Source of the DNA: Marinibacterium anthonyi
GTDB taxonomy: Bacteria; Pseudomonadota; Alphaproteobacteria; Rhodobacterales; Rhodobacteraceae
DNA: 64,000 nucleotides
Direction: 5' to 3'
Assembly (NCBI GenBank): GCA_003217735.2
Contig: CP031585.1
Location: 1,599,501-1,663,500, forward strand
The notes beneath the pieces were generated by a model. It was not told the DNA's origin. It saw only the letters and a program-made list of their open reading frames with translations, and did not search any database. Below, in pieces: positions 37,133 to 46,662 of this stretch (positions are counted from its first letter, which is position 1; each line of letters begins with the position of its first letter). A program made the position numbers and the translations under genes.

Positions 37133-38012
37133 TGTTGATTTCCACCCAGAACTGACCCGGGAAGAGGCCCGATTTCCGTTGAGAATTGACCCATGTGACC
37201 ATCCGCCCGAGCGCACTGAGCGACGGGGGCAATGGAGTGATCCACATGGGACTACTGAATGTCATACGGAAGATGGCCCTGCGCGAGCAGCTCCCGATCC
37301 GTGAGATCTCGCGCCGGACAGGCCTGTCGCGGAACACGATCAAGAAGGACCTGAAGGCCGGCACCTTGGAGCCGAAGTTCACGGTGCCAGAGCGCCCCAG
37401 CAAGCTTGATCCCTTCGCGGACAAGCTTGCGGCCTGGCTGAAAACTGAAGCCTCGAAGTCGCGCAAGCTTCGCCGCCCCCTGACGCATCTTCATGCCGAT
37501 CTTGTGGCCCTTGGGTTCACTGGCTCCTACAACCGTGTGGCGGCGTTCGCCCGGGAATGGCGCAGGGAACGACAACGCGAGCAGCAGACGACGGGGCGCG
37601 GTGTCTTCGTGCCCCTGTCGTTTCGGCCCGGCGAAGCCTTCCAGTTTGACTGGAGCGAAGATTACGCGGTGATCGGGGGGGGGGAGAGGACCAAGCTACA
37701 GGTCGCGCATATCAAGCTGTCGCACAGCCGCGTCTTCCTCGTCCGCGCCTATCTCCTGCAAACGCACGAGATGCTCTTCGATGCCCATTGGCATGCTTTC
37801 CGGGTGTTTGGCGGTGTGCCAGGCCGGGGCATCTACGACAGCGCGAGTTGTGCGCCATTGGTTCGAGCACAATGAGCGCGCGCACGGCGGTGGATCGCAT
37901 CGGTCGCGGCAAGGAGCGTCAGATCAACATGCGGTTCCTCGCGATGGCCAACCATTACGTCTTCGAGCCCGACTTCTGCAATCCGGCGTCAGGCTGGGAG
38001 AAGGGGCAGGTC
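37133..38012 (+). mobile_element. IS21-family element B, 3' truncated
   Basis: The left terminus TGTTGATTTCCACCCAGAAC at 37133 abuts the broken end of IS21-A, followed by internal TGACCC repeats and an istA on the plus strand. Similarity stops after GWEKGQV near 38012; istB and the right terminus are missing. Confidence 0.72.
37246..38012 (+). pseudogene. istA: istA of IS21-B, frameshifted and truncated
   Basis: It starts MGLLNVIRKMALREQLPIRE at 37246 after AATGGAG. HTH segment REISRRTGLSRNTIKKDL and core start FQFDWSEDYAVIGG are present. After GRGIYD about 40 foreign bases shift the frame; the homologous sequence resumes as TAVDRIGRGKERQ and ends at GWEKGQV. Not functional. Confidence 0.85.
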
Positions 38013-38218
38013 GTCGGGCATACTTTGCGATGTGACTGGTGCCTGGGAGCCGGATCAAAGCAGATCGGCGTGTCGCAAACCCTGCACTGTGGCAATGCTT
38101 CGGGAGGGCGCTTTTGAACGCTCCACAACTGGGTGGACGCAAGTTCGGCGCCTCTTGTCCTCCCATATGCACTGATGTTAGGGCAGGCAATATCGCGTTG
38201 ACGTTCTGTCGGCGGGGG

Positions 38219-38293
38219 ACGGCGGTAGCTCAGCGGTAGAGCAACTCGTTTACACCGAGTGGGTCGGGGGTTCGAAACCCTCCCGCCGTACCA
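38219..38293 (+). tRNA. tRNA-Val (TAC)
   Basis: ACGGCGG pairs with CCGCCGT, the D-arm is AGCTCAGCGGTAGAGC, the anticodon arm ACTCG-TTTACAC-CGAGT gives TAC, the T-loop is TTCGAAA, and CCA is encoded. It forms the right border of the accessory block whose left border is the other tRNA-Val. Confidence 0.95.
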
Positions 38294-38379
38294 GCAAATT
38301 CTCGCACCGAAATCATCCCTGACTCGCCGCGAGCAATGCGCGACGAAACCTCGTTTTGCAACCATTTGAAGGCCGGCGA

Positions 38380-40386
38380 TCAAAAACCTTCGAACCCGGA
38401 CGCGCTGGAGCGCGGACTCTTGGACACAGCTAGGTCCTGAAACGCGGCATCGTTCATGGCGTCGGCAGCCCAGTTGCCGGAAGATGTGGTCGGCGCGGGC
38501 TTCCTGGGGCCCGGCTTCGGAACTGCAACGGGCGTAGCCGCAGGTTTGGGCGCTACTTTACCAAAATCCTGACCTGCACTCGGCAAGCGGAACTTCTCAA
38601 GGATGCCGACCAGTTCCCGAGACGTGCTCGAGAGCGAGCTTGCGGCGGCATTCGTTTCTTCTGCCATGGCCGCATTCTGTTGCGTCACGCCATCAAGCTG
38701 ATTTACCCCGCCTGAAATTTCGTTCAGCCCAGACGATTGTTCCCTTGCCGCGCCGGCAATCTCAGACATCAGGTTCTGCATTTCCTTGGTTCGGGTGAGG
38801 ATGTCATCCAGCCGCTCGCCCGTCATGACGACCAGCCGACCGCCTTCTTCGACCTGGGAACTGCTTTCGGCAATCAGCGACTTGATCTCACGTGCGGATT
38901 CCGAGGCGCGTTGGGCCAGGCCCCGCACTTCCGAGGCCACAACGGCAAATCCCTTGCCCGCTTCCCCGGCACGCGCCGCTTCGACACCGGCGTTGAGAGC
39001 AAGCAGGTTGGTCTGGAATGCGATATCGTCGATGACGCCGATGATGCGGCTCACGTTCTCGCTTGACTGTTCGATCTGTCGCATAGCCTCGATGGCTTCA
39101 CGCATCACCTGAGCGCCGCTTTCGGCTTGCTCCCTCGTGTCGCGGCCAGAGGCTTCGGCCTGTTCGGCGCGGTCCGATGTCCGCCGCACGCTTTCCGAGA
39201 GTTGGTTCAGGGCCGCCGCAGATTGTTCGAGCGTCGCGGCCTGGGTTTCGGCGCGCGATGCCAGATCGCCGGCCGCCTGGTCAATTTCTCCGGCCCCGCT
39301 GCGGACATTGCCAGCCGCGTTCAACACGTCAGACATGGCCTTGCCGAGCTGATGAAGGACGTCATTGTAGCTTTGGCGCAAGTCTTCGTACTCGGAAGGA
39401 AAGGGATCGTGCGCCGGGCTCTCAATTGTCTGGCGCAAGTCTCCGGATGCCATCCGCTTCAGGCCCTGGGTCAATTCCGCAACCACGCGTTTCTGAACTT
39501 CGGTCTGCGCGCGCCCGCGTTCGGCAACCGCTTCCTGCGCCTTCATTTGGTCATCGTGGTTCGCTTCATTTCGCTGTAGCGCGTCCCGGAAGGAGGCGAG
39601 ATTTCGCGCAATCGCCCCGATGGAATCCGGCAACGCCATGTGGGGCACGTCCGTGTCGAATGCGCCGGTGGAAATCGTCTGCATAGAGTCGTTGACATCA
39701 TCGATCGGGCGAAGAATTTTCGGAATGAGGACAAAAAGGATACCCATTCCGATTGCGGTCAAGACCAATGTCACAACCACGCATAGCAGTATTTTTCCGG
39801 ACAATGCGCTGGTCAGCTCACTTTTGGGAAGAGCCGCTTCAATCGCGCCTGCGATTTTGCCGTTGCTTGAGCGAATGGGTACAAGGCGGGTCAAATAGGG
39901 TTTCGACCCCAGAGTCGCCGTTGACGTCAGCACCTCTCCAGGCGGAAGGCTTTGCAATGCTTCGGCCTGGCTTGCGTCTAGAACGGTACCGACATGGCGT
40001 TTACCGGATACGGGGTCGGGCGAACTTGTCACGCGGACGAATGCGTTCTTGGTGCGATCGAACAGCAGGATCGACGCAATGCCAAAGGTCTGATCCGCTG
40101 ACAGGTCAACGATCTCGTGATTGGGGAAGTCCGGAATCGCATCCCAGCTAATGCCGGTCACGTCCCCGCTCTGGTTGGTCGCTGGCTTCAGGCCCAGTCC
40201 AGAGAACCTCGTTTCCAGATCGTAGCCCAGAACATTCAAGGCCGTCGTTTTCTTCACCGTCATCTCGTGAAGAATGACAGTGGCGACGTTGAGCATCAGC
40301 AGGCCCGACAGGGTGAACATCGACAAGATGCCCGTGCCGACAACCAGGGCCAGAAGCTTGCTTCGGATCGTAAAGGATCGGAACAT
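38380..40386 (-). CDS. Methyl-accepting chemotaxis protein
   Basis: This 668-residue transducer has TM1 (about 10-38), a periplasmic Cache-like sensor domain (about 40-195), TM2 (about 198-222), HAMP domains (about 222-330) and an MA signalling domain with the hairpin tip [23 protein letters not shown] and methylation-region repeats ([31 protein letters not shown]). It senses an unknown ligand and signals to CheA/CheW encoded next door. It lies downstream of cheB and cheD on the same strand, with a 110-base gap after cheD. Confidence 0.94.
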   Translation of the reverse strand: MFRSFTIRSKLLALVVGTGILSMFTLSGLLMLNVATVILHEMTVKKTTALNVLGYDLETRFSGLGLKPATNQSGDVTGISWDAIPDFPNHEIVDLSADQTFGIASILLFDRTKNAFVRVTSSPDPVSGKRHVGTVLDASQAEALQSLPPGEVLTSTATLGSKPYLTRLVPIRSSNGKIAGAIEAALPKSELTSALSGKILLCVVVTLVLTAIGMGILFVLIPKILRPIDDVNDSMQTISTGAFDTDVPHMALPDSIGAIARNLASFRDALQRNEANHDDQMKAQEAVAERGRAQTEVQKRVVAELTQGLKRMASGDLRQTIESPAHDPFPSEYEDLRQSYNDVLHQLGKAMSDVLNAAGNVRSGAGEIDQAAGDLASRAETQAATLEQSAAALNQLSESVRRTSDRAEQAEASGRDTREQAESGAQVMREAIEAMRQIEQSSENVSRIIGVIDDIAFQTNLLALNAGVEAARAGEAGKGFAVVASEVRGLAQRASESAREIKSLIAESSSQVEEGGRLVVMTGERLDDILTRTKEMQNLMSEIAGAAREQSSGLNEISGGVNQLDGVTQQNAAMAEETNAAASSLSSTSRELVGILEKFRLPSAGQDFGKVAPKPAATPVAVPKPGPRKPAPTTSSGNWAADAMNDAAFQDLAVSKSPRSSASGFEGF

Positions 40387-40496
40387 GGAACTCTCCGGTG
40401 ATCAGTGCCGACTGCAGCGGCTTGGCGAAGCCTCTTGGGAAAGCATGCGAGTACTGGCATCCGTTTCCGAAAGAGGGGAAGGAAGGCGGCGTTTCA

Positions 40497-41048
40497 TCAG
40501 AACAGATCGATGTCGCCCGGCGATACGCCGGACGCGGCATTCACCGGCTTGCGCGCCGGGCTGCGGGTCGCTGTATCGGCGGCCAGTGCATCGATTGGCT
40601 CGACAGTGACGATCCCGGTGGACGGTTTGAACCGAATCTTGCGCCCACGTGTGCCGCCAAGGTCTTCGCCTACCAGGCGAAAGCCTTCATCGCGGACAAA
40701 CTGCCGGGCGAAGGCACAATTGGACGTTCCGATCTTTGTCAGCCCCTGCACGATGTTGGCCCCGCCGAAAAGCTGGACCTCAAGCCTGTTCCTGGCGGCC
40801 CCCTGGCGGAGCAGCGCGTTGACCAGCTGTTCCATGGAATGCGCGCCGTATTTGACGTTGCTTGTCGAGTTGGGGTCGTTGCCGGGCAGCAGGAAATGGT
40901 TCATCCCGCCGATTCCCAGGATCGGGTCGCGCATGCAGGCGGCAACGCAGGAACCAAGAAGCGTGGACAGGCATTGATTGGGTTTGTCCGCCAACCGGAA
41001 CTGGCCCTGGATGACGTGAACCATCTCTTCGCGCGGTGGAAGGGTCAT
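40497..41048 (-). CDS. cheD: Chemoreceptor glutamine deamidase CheD
   Basis: CheD deamidates glutamines in chemoreceptors and tunes their methylation. The 183-residue protein has the catalytic Cys in TLLGSCVAACM, His in GIGGMNHFLLPG and Thr in KIGTSNCAF, the known CheD triad. Its ATG overlaps the cheB stop by 4 bases, so the two receptor-modifying enzymes are translationally coupled. Confidence 0.94.
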   Translation of the reverse strand: MTLPPREEMVHVIQGQFRLADKPNQCLSTLLGSCVAACMRDPILGIGGMNHFLLPGNDPNSTSNVKYGAHSMEQLVNALLRQGAARNRLEVQLFGGANIVQGLTKIGTSNCAFARQFVRDEGFRLVGEDLGGTRGRKIRFKPSTGIVTVEPIDALAADTATRSPARKPVNAASGVSPGDIDLF

Positions 41049-42052
41049 TTGGCGCGTCCTTTCTCCAGGTGGTCGGCCGATGCAGCCAGAATGGCCGGGC
41101 CGATGCGCTCGATTGGGAGTTGTTCTGCGACGCCGCCCAAGTCATGGGCGACGCGCGGCATGCCGTAGACAACGCAGGTGCGTTGGTCCTGGCCAATGGT
41201 GTGTCCACCGGATTGTCGGATCTTCAGCATTCCTTCTGCTCCGTCGCGGCCCATGCCGGTCAGCAGAACGGCTACGACCGAGGTGCCGAACCGCACTGCC
41301 GAATGAAATAGCGCGTCCACCGAAGGCCTGTGCCCCGAAATCGGCGGCCCGGGATCGAGCCGGCACGTCCAGCCGCGGGTTGCGATGGTCAGATGGGCCG
41401 GCATCCCGGGTGCGATATGCACACGCCCCGGCTCGATCGGGGCACCATCCATAGCTTCGGTGACGTCGGCGGACGACAATTGGTTGAGCCTGCGCGCAAA
41501 ACCCGGAACGAAGTCGTGTCCGATATGCTGGACGACAAGGGTGGGCGGGCAGTCGACCGGGTAGTGCGACAGCACGGTGCTCAGCGCTTCTACCCCGCCC
41601 GTCGAGGCGCCGATTACGACCAACCGCTGCCGGATCTTCGGCGCGCGCGTCAGTGCGCCCCGGTGCGCGGATGCGGGATCACATGTCAGCAAACGCAACG
41701 CGTTTACGAGATCATCGGCTTTCGGGTATTCGCAAAGGTCCAGGACGCGGCCCATCCGCGCGAAACGACTGCTGTCGGCGCCGGGGGGGCAAAGGATCGT
41801 CGCCGTCGTCTCGAGCCCGTCAAGCAACGCTTTGAACATGGGGAACCCGGGGTTGGCCAGAAGCTCGGCCGCGATTGCGATGATCGACGGGCGTTCCGCT
41901 TCGGCAAGATTATAGGCGTCCTCGAAGGACTTGCACAATGCCAGCAGCGTCAGTCGACGATCGCGCGCGATCGCTTCCACTACCTTTCGCGCCCGAATGA
42001 TGGAGGCGTCGATCAGCAGAACGGATGCCGTCTCGCAAGCAGCCTGGTTCAC
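41045..42052 (-). CDS. cheB: CheB methylesterase with degenerate receiver domain
   Basis: The product has about 335 residues. The C-terminal methylesterase is intact: VIGASTGGVEAL (Ser150), VVQHIGHDFVPGF (His) and LTGMGRDGAEGM (Asp). The N-terminal receiver-like domain is abnormal: the usual acidic pair reads LLIDAS and the phospho-acceptor segment reads SIIAIAAELL, with Ala61 where Asp is expected. It therefore cannot be activated by the standard CheA phosphotransfer. GTG at 42052 is chosen because AAAGGAGG lies 5 bases upstream. Overlaps cheD (ATGA). Confidence 0.9.
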   Translation of the reverse strand: MNQAACETASVLLIDASIIRARKVVEAIARDRRLTLLALCKSFEDAYNLAEAERPSIIAIAAELLANPGFPMFKALLDGLETTATILCPPGADSSRFARMGRVLDLCEYPKADDLVNALRLLTCDPASAHRGALTRAPKIRQRLVVIGASTGGVEALSTVLSHYPVDCPPTLVVQHIGHDFVPGFARRLNQLSSADVTEAMDGAPIEPGRVHIAPGMPAHLTIATRGWTCRLDPGPPISGHRPSVDALFHSAVRFGTSVVAVLLTGMGRDGAEGMLKIRQSGGHTIGQDQRTCVVYGMPRVAHDLGGVAEQLPIERIGPAILAASADHLEKGRAK

Positions 42053-42305
42053 TATGTCCTCCTTTCCCTTCGGCGGATTTCTCCGACCACCTGATGTTCG
42101 TTCGATAGCGGTCAAAGGTTAAGGAAGCCTCAGCCCGGTTCGGAAGCCGCGGGCAGAGATCCTAAATTTGTCGGCTTTTGAGATGCGGCGACTCTCGACG
42201 GTTAACCTTCGCTTCAGCGGTTCGAGGTAGCGATAGGGGCACTACCGGATTCGAGTGCCGTCCGCCTCTGCGTCCGGTCGGACGGATCGCATCACAGGAG
42301 CCCTC
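42053..42305. promoter_or_regulatory. Divergent promoter region of the chemotaxis locus
   Basis: About 250 bases separate the leftward cheB-cheD-mcp genes from the rightward operon. No clear -35/-10 pair or CtrA site is found by eye; GC falls around 42150-42190 (CCTAAATTTGTCGG). Both transcripts must start in or near here. Confidence 0.4.
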
Positions 42306-42464
42306 ATGACTTCGTGCAGTCTTGGACCAGATGACCTTGCCGGACTTTTTGAGCCGGATTGGCGCCTTGCGATGTGGCATGCGCCAGTCATCGGAAATCT
42401 AGCAGATCCGGCGGCCACTCGGGGGTGTCGCGGGCTTTACCACGGAAAGGGACTTGGGAGATGA
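42306..42464 (+). CDS. Small ORF at the head of the che operon
   Basis: A 52-codon ORF begins MTSCSLGPDDLAGLFEPDWR behind CAGGAG (5-base spacing) and ends in ATGA overlapping the next gene's start codon. It is rich in Trp, Gly and Arg near the end. It could be a real small protein or a leader peptide that couples translation to the STAS gene. Confidence 0.5.
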   Translation: MTSCSLGPDDLAGLFEPDWRLAMWHAPVIGNLADPAATRGCRGLYHGKGLGR

Positions 42465-42751
42465 GCGCTACTGTGACACTGGCACCGCGCCTTGACAGCG
42501 CGGCGGCGGAGCTGCTGACCGAAGAATTGAAGTCCGCCCGCGGTTCAGCGCTTTGCGTTGACGCAGGCGCAGTCACTTTCTGCGGGTCGCTGGCATTGCA
42601 GACCCTGCTGTCGGCCAAGCTCCAATGGCAGGAAGACGAGCATTCCTTCGAGATCTCGGCTCCCAGCCGGGACCTTTCGGATGCCTGCCGCTTGCTTGGC
42701 ATCTCTCCGCAAGAGATCGGCATCAAACAGGAAATGGGAGAGCCCCAATGA
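42461..42751 (+). CDS. STAS-domain protein of the chemotaxis operon
   Basis: This 96-residue protein is a single STAS domain (VTLAPRLDSAAAELLTEELKSARGSALCVDAGAVTFCGSLALQTLLSAKLQW). The position normally phosphorylated in anti-sigma antagonists reads CGSLAL, keeping a serine. It overlaps cheY by 4 bases. STAS proteins open many alphaproteobacterial che operons; the mechanism is unknown. Confidence 0.85.
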   Translation: MSATVTLAPRLDSAAAELLTEELKSARGSALCVDAGAVTFCGSLALQTLLSAKLQWQEDEHSFEISAPSRDLSDACRLLGISPQEIGIKQEMGEPQ

Positions 42752-43125
42752 GCCTGCGCGTTCTCGCAGTAGATGATTCCCGCACCATGCGAAATCTCCT
42801 GGACGCAGCCCTAAAACGGGCCGGTTTCCAGGTCGATCTTGCCGAGGATGGGGAAGATGGCCTGCGTCATTACGAAACCTTCGGCCCCGACGTCGTCATC
42901 ACCGATGTGAACATGCCCAAGCTGGATGGCCTGGGTTTCATCGAGGAGCTTCGGCGGACACATGTCGATCGCCTGGTGCCGATCCTGGTGCTCACGACTG
43001 AGAGTGCGCCGGAATTGAAGGCGCGCGCCAGGGCGGCCGGGGCGACCGGCTGGATTGTCAAACCGTTCGATGAAGAAAAGCTCGTTTGGGCCATCGAGCG
43101 CGTCGCCATTGCGGGAGGCAACTGA
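42748..43125 (+). CDS. cheY: CheY-type response regulator 1
   Basis: This single receiver domain has 125 residues. The acidic pair is in AVDDSRTMR, the phospho-acceptor in VVITDVNMPKLDG, and the conserved Lys in IVKPFDE. It is phosphorylated by CheA and probably acts at the flagellar motor or as a phosphate sink. Start and stop overlap both neighbours (ATGA with the STAS gene, TGATG with cheA). Confidence 0.93.
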   Translation: MSLRVLAVDDSRTMRNLLDAALKRAGFQVDLAEDGEDGLRHYETFGPDVVITDVNMPKLDGLGFIEELRRTHVDRLVPILVLTTESAPELKARARAAGATGWIVKPFDEEKLVWAIERVAIAGGN

Positions 43126-45302
43126 TGAAGGGCGGAAGCGCAGACGATTTCCGCGATTCCTTCTTCGAGGAATGCGAAGAACTGCTGGAAGCGATGCATG
43201 ATGGCTTCGACCAGATCGCGAACGGCACGCAAGACAAAGAGACGATCCATGCGGTTTTCCGCGCGGTTCACTCGATCAAGGGCGGGGCCGGTGCGTTCGG
43301 CCTTGATGACCTGGTAGCCTTTGCTCACCATTTCGAGACGGCGCTTGAGAAGGTGCGGGCCGGGGAGATCGAGGCGGATTACGAGGTGCTTGAACTTTTC
43401 AAGCACTGCGGTGATCATCTTTCCGATCTTGTGAGTTCGGCGCGCGATGACGTGGAAGTTTCCAAGGAAACCAGTGACGCACTTGGCGAGAAGCTCAATG
43501 AGGTCATAGGCCACGACCCGTCCGAAGTGGAAGAGCTTCCCGAATTCGAGCCCCAGACTCTGGACCTGGGCATGCTGGACCTGAGCGCGCCGCCACCGCC
43601 GGCGGGATATGATATCACGTTCAAGCCACATGCCGAGCTTTATGCGTCCGGAAACGAGCCTATGCTTTTGTTCCGATCGCTGGAAAAGTTGGGCAAAATC
43701 GAGGTGACATGTGACACGAGCGAGGTGCCCGTGCTGGACGTGCTCGAATCGGCGTCCTGTTTTCTGTCGTGGAAACTGCGTGTCGAAACGGACATCGACG
43801 AGGTCAGCCTCGAGGAGGTCTTTGAATTTGTCGAGGATTGCTGTGAAATCTCGATCACGGCGATCGAAGCGGAGGAGGGTGCCGAACCCTACACTCTTCC
43901 GACTTTGATACAGGAGGAGGACGCCCCTTTTCCAAATCCCCCCGCGGAAGCCTCTGAAACCGCTGTAGCGGCGGAAGTCCCGGGGGGGGAGAGCGAAGAA
44001 CCTGCCGCCGAGGGCGTTCCAACGCCTTCCGGCGAGGCGCCCGCAGCGGGGAGGAGACAGGCCGCGAAGGAAGCGAAGGAAGCCAAGGAAAAGCCGCGCG
44101 GGGGTGGGGCAACCATTCGGGTCGATCTTGAAAGGGTCGACAAGCTGATCAACCTTGTCGGCGAGCTTGTCATCAAGGAGGCAATGCTGTCGCAGTCGAT
44201 TGCCTGCCTGGAGCTTCCTTCCGAGAACGATGTTTCGACTGGGCTGGAAAGCCTGAAGCAACTGGCTGGGGAAATCCAGGAAGGCGTCATGGCCATCCGA
44301 GCGCAGCCGGTCAAGCCGATGTTCCAGCGTATGGCGCGTATTGTACGCGAGGCGGCATCGGCCACGGGCAAACGTGTGCACTTTGTCACCAAGGGAGAAT
44401 ACACGGAGGTCGACAAGACCGTCATCGAGCGGCTGGTCGATCCCTTGACCCACATGATCCGAAACGCGGTGGATCACGGGTTGGAAGACGCCGAGACCAG
44501 GACCGCTGCGGGCAAGAATGTTGAGGGAACGGTCATTCTGTCGGCGGCGCACAGGTCCGGAAGGGTCGTGATCGATATCTCGGACGACGGGGGCGGCATC
44601 AATCGGCCTCGTGTGCTGGAAATCGCCAAGAAGAAGGGTTTGGTTGCCGAAGATGCCGATCTTCAAACGCACGAGATCGACAACCTGCTATTCATGCCTG
44701 GCTTTTCATCGAAGCAAGAGGTGTCGGAACTCTCGGGTCGCGGCGTCGGACTTGATGTCGCTCGAAGCGAGATTCAGGCGCTGGGTGGTCGCGTGGCGAT
44801 CCAGTCGACTGCCGGCGAAGGCACGACCTTTGCAATTTCACTGCCGCTGACCTTGGCGGTGATGGAAGGCATGGTCATCGATGTGGCCGGTCAGACGATG
44901 GTCGTCCCGATCACCGCGATCCAGGAGACATTGCAACCGAAGACGGTCGCGATTCACAGGATCGGAGCGCAGGGGCGCGTACTGAAAAACCGGGATTCCC
45001 TGGTTCCAATCGTTGATCTTGGGGCGTGCTTCCAGTTTCGCGACGAGCCCGAGGACTTGTCCGACCACGTGCTCTTGCTGATCGAGACGGAAAACGATCG
45101 CCGATGTGCCTTGATCGTGGACAACATCCAGGATCAACGCCAGGTCGTCATCAAGAGCCTCGAAACCAACTATCGCCGGATCGACGGCATCGCGGCGGCC
45201 ACGATCCTCGGAGACGGACGGATCGCGTTGATCATCGACCCTGACAGCATCGTTCGAGATGTTTCCATTCCTGCCGATCCTTCCATTCAATTCATGAGGT
45301 GA
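43125..45302 (+). CDS. cheA: Chemotaxis histidine kinase CheA
   Basis: CheA is the kinase of the chemosensory array. The 725-residue protein has an Hpt domain with FRAVHSIKGGAGAFG (phospho-His near 49), a CheY-binding-type middle domain, an acidic Pro/Ala/Glu linker (about 255-325), the dimerisation helices, an HATPase with MIRNAVDHGLEDA and FMPGFSSKQEVSELSGRGVGLDV, and a C-terminal CheW-like domain. Its ATG shares a base with the cheY stop, so the genes are coupled. Confidence 0.96.
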   Translation: MKGGSADDFRDSFFEECEELLEAMHDGFDQIANGTQDKETIHAVFRAVHSIKGGAGAFGLDDLVAFAHHFETALEKVRAGEIEADYEVLELFKHCGDHLSDLVSSARDDVEVSKETSDALGEKLNEVIGHDPSEVEELPEFEPQTLDLGMLDLSAPPPPAGYDITFKPHAELYASGNEPMLLFRSLEKLGKIEVTCDTSEVPVLDVLESASCFLSWKLRVETDIDEVSLEEVFEFVEDCCEISITAIEAEEGAEPYTLPTLIQEEDAPFPNPPAEASETAVAAEVPGGESEEPAAEGVPTPSGEAPAAGRRQAAKEAKEAKEKPRGGGATIRVDLERVDKLINLVGELVIKEAMLSQSIACLELPSENDVSTGLESLKQLAGEIQEGVMAIRAQPVKPMFQRMARIVREAASATGKRVHFVTKGEYTEVDKTVIERLVDPLTHMIRNAVDHGLEDAETRTAAGKNVEGTVILSAAHRSGRVVIDISDDGGGINRPRVLEIAKKKGLVAEDADLQTHEIDNLLFMPGFSSKQEVSELSGRGVGLDVARSEIQALGGRVAIQSTAGEGTTFAISLPLTLAVMEGMVIDVAGQTMVVPITAIQETLQPKTVAIHRIGAQGRVLKNRDSLVPIVDLGACFQFRDEPEDLSDHVLLLIETENDRRCALIVDNIQDQRQVVIKSLETNYRRIDGIAAATILGDGRIALIIDPDSIVRDVSIPADPSIQFMR

Positions 45303-45304
45303 CC

Positions 45305-45769
45305 ATGTCAGACCTTGCAGAACCCAAAACCCGCCTGGAGCAGGAAGTGGTGGCATTTCGTGTTGCCGATCAGGACTTCTGCTTCGACATAATGTCGGTG
45401 CGTGAGATTCGTGGTTGGACAGACACGACCGTCCTGCCCCATGCCCAATCCTACGTGAAGGGTGTGATCAACCTTCGTGGCTCCGTTGTGCCCGTGGTCG
45501 ATCTATCGGCCCGTTTGGGGCTTGGTGTCACCGACCCGGGGCCACGCCACGTCATTATCATCACTGTGGTACAGTCGCAGACCATAGGAATACTGGCCGA
45601 AGTTGTGTCCGACATCATCACCGTTCAGGACGAGGATATTCAACCTGTTCCGGATATCGTGGCGGACACGGTCAAATCCTTCATCTCGGGGGTCGTCATC
45701 GTCAACGGTCAGATGATCCGCAAGCTGGATCTGTCCCGGGTCCTTCCGGCGGCCACTGTGGATCTGTGA
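45305..45769 (+). CDS. cheW: Chemotaxis coupling protein CheW
   Basis: CheW links receptors to CheA. The 154-residue protein shows the beta-barrel pattern VVAFRVADQDFCFDIMSVREIRG, VKGVINLRGSVVPVVDLSARLGL and VVIVNGQMIRKLDLSRVL. ATG 45305 follows GAGGTG and lies 2 bases after the cheA stop; GTG 45299 is an alternative. Overlaps cheR. Confidence 0.95.
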   Translation: MSDLAEPKTRLEQEVVAFRVADQDFCFDIMSVREIRGWTDTTVLPHAQSYVKGVINLRGSVVPVVDLSARLGLGVTDPGPRHVIIITVVQSQTIGILAEVVSDIITVQDEDIQPVPDIVADTVKSFISGVVIVNGQMIRKLDLSRVLPAATVDL

Positions 45770-46629
45770 TGACGGTGGCCCGCCATAACTCCACCGGCTT
45801 TGCCGCCCAGGACGTCGGCATTGACGATGCCGCTTTCAAGCGGCTTTCGGTGATCCTGCGGAGTGAAAGCGGGATCGTCTTGTCGGAAAGCAAGAAGAGC
45901 CTGGCTGTCTCACGGCTTTCGCGCCGTTTGCGCGAACTCAAGTTGCCGGACTTCACATCTTACGCGGACCTGCTCGAGAGCGACGCAGGCGAGGCAGAGC
46001 GGCGCGAGATGATCTATCTTTTGACGACGAACGTCACAAATTTCTTTCGGGAGTCGCACCACTTTGATTTCCTGAAGAATGACATCTTGCCTTCCGTGTT
46101 GAAAGGTGGGCGGACGGGTGAGCGCTTGCGGATCTGGTCGGCGGGGTGTTCGAGCGGCCAAGAACCCTATTCCATAGCGATGTCGGTTCTTGAAGCCATT
46201 CCAGACATCCATCGATACGACGCGAGAATTCTCGCGACGGATATCGATGCGAACATGGTTCGTACCGCGCGCGCGGGCGTCTACCGCGACTTGGAGAAAA
46301 CCCAGGTTTCCAGCGAACGGCGGGCCCGGTTCTTCGAGAAGCAGAAAGAGTCGACGGCGTGGAAAGTTGTCGAGGCCGTGCAGAAGCTGATCACCTTTGA
46401 AGAGCTCAACCTGATCCGCGACTGGCCAATGCGGGGGCCGTTTGACGTCATCTTCTGCCGAAATGTCGTGATCTACTTCGATTCCGGGACCCAAGAGGCG
46501 CTTTGGTCTCGGTTCTCGAAGATGCTTTCACCTGGCGGCCACCTGTTTGTTGGACATTCCGAACGCGTGTCCGGGCCAGCCGCGAAAACAATGAAACTGG
46601 TGGGCACCACGCTCTACAAAAAAAACTGA
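45769..46629 (+). CDS. cheR: Chemoreceptor methyltransferase CheR
   Basis: CheR methylates receptor glutamates with S-adenosylmethionine. The 286-residue protein has the N-terminal helical domain (FKRLSVILRSESGIVLSESKK), TTNVTNFFRESHHFDFL, the SAM-binding IWSAGCSSGQEPYSIAM, and DVIFCRNVVIYFD. The ATG at 45769 overlaps the cheW stop (TGATG); the longer open frame upstream is a cheW shadow. Confidence 0.95.
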   Translation: MTVARHNSTGFAAQDVGIDDAAFKRLSVILRSESGIVLSESKKSLAVSRLSRRLRELKLPDFTSYADLLESDAGEAERREMIYLLTTNVTNFFRESHHFDFLKNDILPSVLKGGRTGERLRIWSAGCSSGQEPYSIAMSVLEAIPDIHRYDARILATDIDANMVRTARAGVYRDLEKTQVSSERRARFFEKQKESTAWKVVEAVQKLITFEELNLIRDWPMRGPFDVIFCRNVVIYFDSGTQEALWSRFSKMLSPGGHLFVGHSERVSGPAAKTMKLVGTTLYKKN

Positions 46630-46662
46630 TCCGTTCATCAGTGCGAATCAACCGAGGACCTC

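Noticed and set aside
28019-38293. The shared GTCGGGGGTTC of the two tRNA-Val genes as att core
   Set aside because: This similarity is expected of any two tRNA-Val T-arms; no longer direct repeat was found, so no att site is annotated.
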